Under the pieces are notes generated by a model. It was given only the letters and a program-made list of their open reading frames with translations. It was not told where the DNA came from and did not search any database. A stretch of 64,000 bases of DNA, taken from Mesorhizobium sp. ORS 3359 (GTDB lineage Bacteria > Pseudomonadota > Alphaproteobacteria > Rhizobiales > Rhizobiaceae). Below are positions 8,620-15,253 of the stretch, one piece after another. Positions within the stretch are counted from its first letter, which is position 1. Each line of letters starts with the position of its first letter. Location: NCBI GenBank assembly GCA_000824845.1, contig CCNC01000200.1, forward strand, positions 18,328-82,327, in the 5' to 3' direction. The position numbers were made by a program, and so were the translations under genes.

Positions 8620-8667
8620 TCAGCCTTAACCTGTTTAAAAGTCGCGCGGACCCTATGTTAAGGCTGA
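8620..8667. promoter_or_regulatory. 11-bp perfect inverted repeat between dapD and the LOG gene
   Basis: TCAGCCTTAAC at 8620-8630 is repeated in perfect inverted form as GTTAAGGCTGA at 8657-8667, with 26 bases between. It sits centrally in the 135-bp divergent promoter region. It could be a pair of half-sites for a looping or dimeric regulator of one or both genes; the regulator is not identifiable. Confidence 0.55.
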
Positions 8668-8722
8668 ATGAGGGTCAATCGCGCCAGCGTCACGGGACGG
8701 CGCAAGTAAGGGAATTGGACGG

Positions 8723-9577
8723 GTGGATTCGATGACTCCCATGGAAAAGGCGGGGTGGACGCCGCTGCCGCATTCGGACGAGGACCTGGAGCGCGCGAAA
8801 AGCGTGCCGGACACCCCGCAGACTCGTGCCGAAACCTACCGGCTGGCCTGGAACGACCCGGACTTCATGACGCGGCGCGAATTGCGGGCCGTGCGGCTGC
8901 AGCTCGAGCTCTTGAAGCCGGAGATGATCCTGGCCGAACGCGGCATCCGCTCGACCGTGATCCTCTTCGGCGGCGCCCGCCTGCCTGAGCCCGGCGGCGA
9001 AGCCTGGGCGGCGAAGAACGAGACGCAGAAGAAGAACCTCGAGGCGAACAGCAAATATTACGAGGAAGCGCGCAAATTCGCCCGTCTGTGCTCGCAGCAA
9101 TCGGCCACCTCCTATTATCGTGAATATGTCGTCGTCACCGGTGGCGGGCCTGGCGTCATGGAGGCGGGCAACCGCGGCGCCGACGATGTCGGCGCTCCGT
9201 CGATCGGCTTGAACATCGTGCTGCCGCACGAGCAGGCGCCCAACGCCTATGTCACGCCGGAGCTCTGCTTCAACTTCCACTATTTCGCCATCCGCAAGAT
9301 GCATTTCGTCATGCGCGCCAAGGCGGTCGCCGTGTTCCCGGGCGGCTTCGGCACGATGGATGAGTTCTTCGAGACCCTGACCCTGATCCAGACCGGACGC
9401 ATGGAGCGCGTGCCGGTGATCCTGTTCGGCAAGGCCTTCTGGCGAAGGGTGATCGACCTCGATTTCCTCGCCGAGCAGGGCACGATCTCGCCCGGCGATC
9501 AGGATATCATCGATTTCGTCGACACCGCCGAGGAAGCCTGGGACATCATCCGACGCTTCTACAAGTTGGGGGAGTAG
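8723..9577 (+). CDS. LOG family protein (nucleotide phosphoribohydrolase-like)
   Basis: A 284-residue Rossmann-fold protein of the LOG family, often mislabelled lysine decarboxylase; characterised members release cytokinin bases or ribose-5-phosphate from nucleoside monophosphates. The family motifs are visible: GGGPGVMEAGNRGA and the signature PGGFGTMDEFFE, with catalytic Arg and Glu. The N-terminal 75 residues extend beyond the short LOG core, as in the longer bacterial group. GTG at 8723 is chosen because AAGGGA lies about 10 bases before it; an ATG at 8732 is possible. A large hairpin begins at its stop codon. Confidence 0.88.
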   Translation: MDSMTPMEKAGWTPLPHSDEDLERAKSVPDTPQTRAETYRLAWNDPDFMTRRELRAVRLQLELLKPEMILAERGIRSTVILFGGARLPEPGGEAWAAKNETQKKNLEANSKYYEEARKFARLCSQQSATSYYREYVVVTGGGPGVMEAGNRGADDVGAPSIGLNIVLPHEQAPNAYVTPELCFNFHYFAIRKMHFVMRAKAVAVFPGGFGTMDEFFETLTLIQTGRMERVPVILFGKAFWRRVIDLDFLAEQGTISPGDQDIIDFVDTAEEAWDIIRRFYKLGE

Positions 9578-9680
9578 GAACTGAAGAATTGAAGAACTGA
9601 AGAACTGAGGAAATGAGGAACGATCGGGACGTCTTTTTCCTCAATTCCTCAATTCCTCAATTCCTCAGTTCGTCAGTTCC
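9577..9680 (+). terminator. Giant inverted repeat built of 8-bp tandem units after the LOG gene
   Basis: The left arm (9577-9620) and right arm (9637-9680) are both 44 bases and pair at 36 of 44 positions. Each arm is about five tandem copies of an 8-base unit (GAACTGAA/GAATTGAG type). The 16-base loop ends in a run of T. It starts on the last base of the LOG stop codon, so it would form a very long stem in the mRNA tail. The downstream two-component genes are convergent, so it could act from both sides. Confidence 0.7.
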
Positions 9681-9712
9681 CCCACTCCCGGCCGCATCCC
9701 GGCCATGCCTGC

Positions 9713-10357
9713 TCACACCGGCAACTCGGCCAGCCAGCCATTCGAGTGCGCGAAGCGCACAATGGCCGCCCGCGAGCGGAGCTCGAGCTTGTCGGACGCC
9801 CTGGTGCGATAGGTTTCGATCGTCTTGATGCTGAGGTTGAGGCGGGACGAGATTTCCTTGTTGCTGTAGCCGAGTGCCACCAGCTGGATGACCGACCGCT
9901 CCCGTTGGCTCAGATTGCCCGGATCGCCCTGCGGGGCGCAGCGCGGGCTCAGGATGCGCGCCGCAAGTGCGGGATCGACATAATTGTCACCGGCCAGCAC
10001 GCATCGGATGGCCTGCAGCAGGTCCGTCGCGGTCGAGCGCTTGACCACGAAGCCGCGGCCACCGGCCGCAAGCACCTGGCGCAGGCAGCCGGGGTCCTCA
10101 TGCGCCGTCAATGCTATGCAGCTGACCTCGGGAAAGCGCTCGCCGAGCCTTTCGACCAGCACGACGCCGCTGTCGCCGGGAAGCGATATATCGACCACGG
10201 CGATATCGGGCAGCGTCTTGCCGATCCCTTCAAGGGCATCCTCGGCATTCCCGGCCAGGCCGACGACCGTCAGATCGTCCTGGCTGTTGATCATCGCCCC
10301 GACCCCCGACAGCATGATCGGGTGGTCGTCGACCAGAAATATCCGCCTGCAGCGCAC
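9713..10357 (-). CDS. NarL/FixJ-type response regulator
   Basis: A 214-residue two-component regulator. The receiver domain (about residues 4-118) has the acidic pair Asp10-Asp11, phospho-acceptor Asp56 in VVDISLPG, the conserved Thr in ALTAHED and Lys in VVKRS. A LuxR-type helix-turn-helix (about 148-205) contains LSQRERSVIQLVALGYSNKEI and SIKTIETYR. It lies downstream of the histidine kinase on the same strand but 362 bases away. The likely partner is that kinase; targets may include the divergent Asn/Gly-repeat genes, which is inference from position. Confidence 0.93.
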   Translation of the reverse strand: MRCRRIFLVDDHPIMLSGVGAMINSQDDLTVVGLAGNAEDALEGIGKTLPDIAVVDISLPGDSGVVLVERLGERFPEVSCIALTAHEDPGCLRQVLAAGGRGFVVKRSTATDLLQAIRCVLAGDNYVDPALAARILSPRCAPQGDPGNLSQRERSVIQLVALGYSNKEISSRLNLSIKTIETYRTRASDKLELRSRAAIVRFAHSNGWLAELPV

Positions 10358-10719
10358 CTTTAACCTCCATCAGTCGTGAAGAGCCCTTCCTCCGGAAGAG
10401 GCCTCTTGTCCTTGATGGTCTAGGCAACAGCCCCGCATGGCGCGGGACGCCCGTCTGTATCGGCAAGCCCTGAGGCGGCCGTAGCGGGTAAAGCTATCCC
10501 CCCGCCTAACCCATGCGGCGCGGATTGTAAGCCGCAGCTAATGTCCGGGATGTGCGGCGCTTCACGTAGACGAGTTTAGGAAAGGAGCGTCGCGGTTTTG
10601 CTGTCCGAATCTGTGCAAAACCAGATACTTGGCAAAACGCGACGAACAGGCCCGAAGCCGAAGCGACCATTTCCCCACCCATCGGACTGTCCTTGGAAGG
10701 CGCAGCCCTTCCCCGCTAT
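10358..10719. other. 362-bp intergenic gap between kinase and response regulator genes
   Basis: No convincing reading frame. The stretch near 10385-10410 contains a short imperfect palindrome (TTCCTCCGGAAGAGG). The separation implies that the regulator has its own promoter here. Nothing else was recognised. Confidence 0.5.
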
Positions 10720-11394
10720 TCAATGTGCCAACGGCACATCCGCATAAACGGTGGTTCCTTTCATCGCGGCGCTTTCGACCGTCAATTCACCGCCGACCAG
10801 CGCCAGCCGCTCCCGCATTCCGGCAAGTCCCAGATGGCCCGGACCGGGGTCGGCGCGGCCGTCAAAGCCGCGGCCATCATCCTCGATTGTCAGGCGCATT
10901 CGATCGTCCTGAATATGGGCCGTCAAGCTTACCCGGCTTGGCTGGGCATGCTTGCCGATATTGGTAAGCGCCTCCTGCGCGACACGATAAAGCGTGAGCG
11001 CGGTCTCTGCGGGCAGGGCGTTCGAAAGGGCGTCGAGATCCATCTCGCACGGAATGCCGAGCTGGCTGCAAAGCATTGTCGCCAGATCCTCGACCGAAGC
11101 CCGCAAGCCGAGACGATTAAGGTCGGCGGGCCGCAGGTTCCAGGCAGCGTCATGCACCTTGGCGCTGAGTTGATCGACAAGCATCACGGCGCGCTCGAGG
11201 CGGCCGTCCATCTCTTGCGTGCCGGCACGGACGTTGTGCAACTCCAGCGCGACGCTGGCCAGCATCTGGCCGAGGTCGTCATGCAGCTCCCGCGACAGGC
11301 GCAGGCGCTGCTCTTCCTGCACGGCGATCAAGCGCCGCGCAAGCCTACGGCGCAGAGCCCTATCGTCCTTGCCTGTGGTCATACCCGCCCACAT
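10720..11394 (-). CDS. NarX/DegS-type sensor histidine kinase, soluble
   Basis: A HisKA_3-class kinase that should phosphorylate the neighbouring NarL-type regulator. With the start at the ATG at 11394 it has 224 residues. The phospho-acceptor block is RLRLSRELHDDLGQ with His38, followed by the ATPase domain with an N box (YRVAQEALTNIGKHA) and a G box (DDGRGFDG, then GLAGMRERL). No transmembrane segment or sensor domain is present, so it probably senses a cytoplasmic signal or works with another protein. The frame is open to 11565, but the upstream codons look non-coding; GAAGAGAAAGG precedes the chosen ATG. It diverges from the first Asn/Gly-repeat gene. Confidence 0.88.
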   Translation of the reverse strand: MWAGMTTGKDDRALRRRLARRLIAVQEEQRLRLSRELHDDLGQMLASVALELHNVRAGTQEMDGRLERAVMLVDQLSAKVHDAAWNLRPADLNRLGLRASVEDLATMLCSQLGIPCEMDLDALSNALPAETALTLYRVAQEALTNIGKHAQPSRVSLTAHIQDDRMRLTIEDDGRGFDGRADPGPGHLGLAGMRERLALVGGELTVESAAMKGTTVYADVPLAH

Positions 11395-11677
11395 CAACCT
11401 TTCTCTTCCCACTGCCGTCGCGACGGTCGCAAGCCACCCGCGGGTCGGCGAGAAAAGGCATGAATGTCTGCGCAGTATACACCCGCCAGATGCCTTTATG
11501 CCTGTCAGTTTTTTCCTGATTGCTTCAACTTTTCCCGACATGGGGATCAGCAGAAAAACCGACAACCTCCGCTGATCAGCCCGAATGTATCGCCGCTATT
11601 TCTGCGTGCATCCTTCAAGCGTCCTCCCGGTCATCTTGAACTGCCCGGGAAGCTCAACGCAAACGAAGGAGAACGTC

Positions 11678-12094
11678 ATGAGAAAGATCATCCTGGCCGC
11701 GGCCGTACTGTCGGCTCTGACCGGTACGGCATCCGCGCTTTCGATCGGCAGCGGCAACGGCAACGGCAATGGCAATGTCGGCGTCGGCAACGGCAACGGC
11801 AACGGCAACGCCAATACCGGTGCCTACAACGGCAACTTCAACGGCAACGGCAATTTCGGCTTCGGCAACGGCAACGGGAACGGCAACGCCAATATGGGCG
11901 CCTTCAACGGCAACTATAACGGCAACCTGAATGCCGGCGTCGCGAACGGCAATGGCAACGGCAACGGCAATTTCGGCCTCGGCAACGGCAACGTGAACGG
12001 CAACGGGAACTGGGGCCTCGGAAACGGCAATGCCAACGGCAACGGCAACTGGGGCGCCGGCAACGGCAACGGAAACGGCAACGCCAATCATTAG
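11678..12094 (+). CDS. Secreted Asn/Gly-repeat protein 1 (13-residue repeats)
   Basis: 138 residues. A clear signal peptide (residues 1-20, ending TASA) is followed by a low-complexity region made almost only of Asn and Gly. From residue 33 to 136 there are eight back-to-back repeats of exactly 13 residues with the pattern N-x-G-x-x-N-G-N-x-N-G-N-x, for example NTGAYNGNFNGNG and NWGLGNGNANGNG. The second position is often hydrophobic or aromatic (V, T, F, M, A, F, W, W). There is no cysteine and hardly any charge. A strong GAAGGAGAA ribosome-binding site precedes the ATG. Strict periodicity suggests a solenoid or fibre-forming extracellular protein; the sequence is distantly like pentapeptide (NxGx) repeats of mycobacterial PPE proteins. 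Function unknown. Confidence 0.85.
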   Translation: MRKIILAAAVLSALTGTASALSIGSGNGNGNGNVGVGNGNGNGNANTGAYNGNFNGNGNFGFGNGNGNGNANMGAFNGNYNGNLNAGVANGNGNGNGNFGLGNGNVNGNGNWGLGNGNANGNGNWGAGNGNGNGNANH

Positions 12095-12300
12095 CGCCGT
12101 CCAACCGCCAGCGTCGCCAAGCTTCAGTTTGGAAAGACGCTGATGGCTCTGGGACCGCCGAGCCACGCGCCCGTCCCCCGCGCAAGGCTATCGCGACATG
12201 TCGCCGGCGGTCCCAGTCCTTTTCGACGAACAATACTTTTCGAAACAGGGGCCAATTTCGAAAGCCCAATTTCAAGCTTAGCCATGGAAGGAGCTCGCAG

Positions 12301-12753
12301 ATGAAACGCTACGTCATACCGGCGCTATGCCTGGGGTTGTTAAGTGCAACGGCGGCGAAGGCCGACACCACGACGGGCAGCCAGGCCTTCGGCATGTCGG
12401 CTGTCCAGGCGGCGGTCGGCAAATACGGCCAGGCCATCGGCTCGGACGTCAGGGGCATGAATCCGCTCGGCAACTTCGGCGGCAATCTCGGCTACAAGAA
12501 CAGCGGCACCGGCAATGTCGGCGCCTTCAACAGCGGTACCGGCAATGTCGGCGCGTTCAACGGCAACAACAACACCTCGGCGACGAGCGGCAACGGCAAC
12601 ATCGGCGCCTTCAACGGCAACGGCAACACCGGCGAATATAACGGCAACAGCAACATCGGCGCCGGCAATGGCAACTTCAACGGCGGGTCGTTCAACGGCA
12701 ACGGCAATGCCGGCGCCTTCAACGGCAACTTCAACGGCCGGGGGAACCGCTAA
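12301..12753 (+). CDS. Secreted Asn/Gly-repeat protein 2 (9-residue repeats)
   Basis: 150 residues with a signal peptide (1-21, ending AAKA). A non-repetitive stretch of about 40 residues (22-62, with SQAFGMSAVQAAVGKYGQ) precedes repeats, mostly of 9 residues, with the pattern N-x-G-x-x-N-G-N-x, for example NIGAFNGNG, NTGEYNGNS, NIGAGNGNF and NAGAFNGNF. This is the protein 1 repeat minus one four-residue NGNx unit. GAAGGAGCTC precedes the start. The stop overlaps the next start (TAATG), which implies coupled translation of proteins 2 and 3. Confidence 0.84.
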   Translation: MKRYVIPALCLGLLSATAAKADTTTGSQAFGMSAVQAAVGKYGQAIGSDVRGMNPLGNFGGNLGYKNSGTGNVGAFNSGTGNVGAFNGNNNTSATSGNGNIGAFNGNGNTGEYNGNSNIGAGNGNFNGGSFNGNGNAGAFNGNFNGRGNR

Positions 12754-13247
12754 TGACCGGCCTGAAGTCATCCCGACCCACCCGGCCCCGCGAGCGCCGG
12801 GTGGCGGCGAGGCTGCTTGATGGCAACGGCCTCGCGCTCGGCACCCTGCTTACCGCGTTGCTGGCCGCCGATGCCTCGACCCTGGTCAGAATTGCCGATC
12901 TCCCAATCGGCGCCGGTGCCACCAACGGCCTTGGCAATACCGGATATCTCAATGGCTTTGGCAGCACCGGAAATTTCAACGGCAATGGGAATGCCGGCAA
13001 CTTCAACGGCAACGGCAACAGCGGCAATTTCAACGGCAACGGCAATGCCGGGAGCTTCAGCGGCAATTTCAATGGCGGCAGCTTCAACGGCAACGCCCAT
13101 TGCGGCAACGGCCACGGCAACGGCTACGCGTCCGACGGCAACGGCAACGGTACGGTAGCGGCCGGCAATCCGGACCTCTGCCGGTACTTGAAGGAGCTGA
13201 ACGGCCGGCTGGGACTACCGCCCGGCACGATTCCGGATTTCGATTAG
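12753..13247 (+). CDS. Asn/Gly-repeat protein 3 with N- and C-terminal extensions
   Basis: 164 residues. The first 30 residues are basic (RPTRPRERRVAARLL), followed by one hydrophobic stretch (about 27-40, LALGTLLTALLAADA), so this is either an unusual signal peptide or a signal anchor. The middle holds 9-residue repeats of the same class as protein 2 (NAGNFNGNG, NSGNFNGNG, NAGSFSGNF). The C-terminal 25 residues are non-repetitive (DLCRYLKELNGRLGLPPGTIPDFD). Two cysteines, absent from mature proteins 1 and 2, suggest a cap or attachment role. It overlaps protein 2 by one base and ends 43 bp before a convergent gene. Confidence 0.8.
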   Translation: MTGLKSSRPTRPRERRVAARLLDGNGLALGTLLTALLAADASTLVRIADLPIGAGATNGLGNTGYLNGFGSTGNFNGNGNAGNFNGNGNSGNFNGNGNAGSFSGNFNGGSFNGNAHCGNGHGNGYASDGNGNGTVAAGNPDLCRYLKELNGRLGLPPGTIPDFD

Positions 13248-13290
13248 AGGGCATCGTCCGCACGGGCGACGTACGGCTATTCGGAGTTGG

Positions 13291-13998
13291 TCAGGCTGCG
13301 ACGTCGACTATCGCGGTCAGGAAGCCGGCGAGATCATCGGTGACGAAATCGACGTCGTCATCATTCGCCGGGTCGCGTTCCCAGATCTCCGAGAAGGTCG
13401 GTTCGAAATTGCGCGGCACCACCAGCACGGTCGTCATGCCGAGCGATTTCGGCACGGCCAGATTGCGCGCCAGGTCCTCGAACATCACCGCATTGTGCCC
13501 GGTCACCGAGTGCAATTCGGCGAAGCGTTCATAGGTCTGGCGCTCCGGCTTGGGATTGAGCCCCGCCGCGACGATGTCGAAGATGGCGTCGAAATGCTCC
13601 AATATGCCGAGCTGGCGCGCGGTGCGCTCGGCATGCCTGCGGTCGCCATTGGTGAAGATGAATTTGCGTCCGGGAAGCTGGCGGATCGCCGCGCCCAGCA
13701 CCGGATCCGGCACCAGCCTCGAATAGTCGATATCGTGCACCTTCTCGAGGAAATCGTCGGGATCGATGCCGTGCCGCTTCATCAGCCCGTTCAGCGTCGT
13801 GCCATATTCCAGGTAGAGTTCCTTCTGCAGCTTGCGCGCGTCGTCGCGCGAAAGCGTCAGCAGCTCGCCGACATAGGCGGTCATCTTCACATCGATCTGC
13901 GCGAACAGGTTCGAGTGATGCGGATAAAGCGTGTTGTCGAGGTCGAACACCCAGTCCGTGACATGGGCAAAGCGGGCGGGATCGGGGGTCATTGTCAT
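13291..13998 (-). CDS. Pyrimidine 5'-nucleotidase, HAD superfamily
   Basis: A 235-residue HAD phosphatase of the SDT1/pyrimidine 5'-nucleotidase group. Motif I is DLDNTLYP (nucleophile first Asp, about residues 19-26), motif II is FTNGD, and motif III/IV includes KPERQTYERF and MFEDLARNL. It would dephosphorylate UMP/CMP-like nucleotides. In rhizobia this gene usually sits directly beside dapD (from memory); here the LOG, two-component and Asn/Gly-repeat genes lie between them. Confidence 0.9.
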   Translation of the reverse strand: MTMTPDPARFAHVTDWVFDLDNTLYPHHSNLFAQIDVKMTAYVGELLTLSRDDARKLQKELYLEYGTTLNGLMKRHGIDPDDFLEKVHDIDYSRLVPDPVLGAAIRQLPGRKFIFTNGDRRHAERTARQLGILEHFDAIFDIVAAGLNPKPERQTYERFAELHSVTGHNAVMFEDLARNLAVPKSLGMTTVLVVPRNFEPTFSEIWERDPANDDDVDFVTDDLAGFLTAIVDVAA

Positions 13999-14147
13999 GG
14001 CTTCTTATGGCATGCCGGCGCCGAGGTTATCCACAACTTATGCGCGTCACGAAATGTGAAAATGGCGTCTCGGTTCAAATTTTAAAAGTTCCGGAAAGGT
14101 CGCCTTCAGCGCTTGCTGGCACAGAGGCTATCCCTTGGGAGCAAGTG

Positions 14148-14909
14148 ATGAGCCGCATATTTCTAAAGGCCGCTACCGTAGCATTCGCTTCGGTCGCCGT
14201 CTCGCTGTTGTTGACGCTGATTGTGGTTCCGGCAATGGGCTTTCCGATGAGCCGCACCATCTGGCTGGCATCGACGCTATGCCCGCTCGTGCTCGCCTGG
14301 GCCGCCAGCGCCGGCAGCTTCTGGCACAGCGACCGGTTGCAGAACGCGCATCGGGAGCTTGCCCGCGCCCACGCGCAACTCGCCGCCGCGCACAGGCGCC
14401 TCTCCGAAAAGGCAAGCCGCGACGACATGACCGGCATGCTCAATCGCGAAACCTTCTTTGCCGCGCTCGATGGATCGCGGCGCAAGAGCGATCGCGGCGC
14501 GCTGCTCATCATCGACGCCGATCACTTCAAGAGGATCAATGACAGCTACGGTCATCTGACCGGGGACGAAGCGCTGCTTCTGATCGCTGGCGCCATCGAA
14601 CGCGGCGTGCGCAGCGGCGACGTGCTCGGCCGCATCGGCGGCGAGGAGTTCGCCGCTTTCCTGGTCGGCGCCAGCGAGCGTGAGGCCAAGCATGTCGCCG
14701 AACGCATCCGCCGCGAGGTCGAGCTGATCCGTTTCCGCCCTGACGACGAGCGCACCGTGCCGCTCACGGTCTCGATCGGCGGCATAAGCTGCGGCGAGAG
14801 TGCGACCGTTTCCGATTTGATGCGCGCGGCCGACCGCAGGCTCTACGAGGCGAAGAACCGCGGCCGCAATCTTTCGATTCTCGACCGCGAGCTCCCCGAA
14901 GCGGCCTAG
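14148..14909 (+). CDS. Membrane-bound diguanylate cyclase (GGDEF)
   Basis: Synthesises the second messenger cyclic di-GMP. 253 residues: two transmembrane helices (about 5-28 and 36-56), a short coiled coil (63-88), then a GGDEF domain. The active-site motif is intact as GGEEF (164-168), and an RxxD inhibitory site (RSGD, 155-158) lies five residues upstream, so product feedback is expected. The start at 14148 is preceded by GGGAG; the frame is open further upstream without coding character. No phosphodiesterase domain. The proximity to putative surface-fibre genes 1 kb away is suggestive only. Confidence 0.92.
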   Translation: MSRIFLKAATVAFASVAVSLLLTLIVVPAMGFPMSRTIWLASTLCPLVLAWAASAGSFWHSDRLQNAHRELARAHAQLAAAHRRLSEKASRDDMTGMLNRETFFAALDGSRRKSDRGALLIIDADHFKRINDSYGHLTGDEALLLIAGAIERGVRSGDVLGRIGGEEFAAFLVGASEREAKHVAERIRREVELIRFRPDDERTVPLTVSIGGISCGESATVSDLMRAADRRLYEAKNRGRNLSILDRELPEAA

Positions 14910-15079
14910 CCCCGTCGCGGGCGCTAGGAAAGCGCTAACCATGTCAATATTCAACCGCGCTAAACTTCCAGGTGTAACGCTGTCTTCACCCTGGTTTGGC
15001 ACGGAATTGGCATCCCTCGGCGGCATGTGTGCCGTTCAGGAACGGCATGCGTGGATCGAGGCCTATCGAGAGACATGTC

Positions 15080-15253
15080 ATGAGCAGGTTCATAAAAAAA
15101 ATGTCGCGCCGCGCGATCGTGCAGGCGCTGATCGCGTTGCCGGCGCTGTCGCTGTTTCGCAACCAGCCGGCCCCTGCCAATCCTGACGAGATCGACCGCG
15201 ACGAAATCGTCGAGATCAATGGCTGGATCCTGCGGCGGAGCGATCTCGCATGA
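15080..15253 (+). CDS. Small Tat-signal protein, probable partner of the GMC oxidoreductase
   Basis: 57 residues: a twin-arginine signal (MSRRAIVQALIALPALSLF after a short KK-rich start) and a short mature part ending EINGWILRRSDLA. The stop overlaps the next start (ATGA at 15250-15253), so the two are coupled. In membrane GMC dehydrogenases such as fructose or gluconate dehydrogenase, a small Tat-targeted subunit carries the catalytic subunit, which has no signal of its own, across the membrane. The same arrangement here, with a much shorter subunit, suggests the same job. This is inference. Confidence 0.72.
   Translation: MSRFIKKMSRRAIVQALIALPALSLFRNQPAPANPDEIDRDEIVEINGWILRRSDLA

Noticed and set aside
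11596..13120. Antisense Leu-Pro and Val-Ala repeat proteins in the GGCAAC region
   Set aside because: They follow mechanically from the hexamer DNA; no signal peptide or ribosome-binding site, whereas the plus-strand frames have both.
11740..13150. Repeat array considered as CRISPR
   Set aside because: Units are 6 bases with no spacer of constant length and lie in coding frames; no cas genes.
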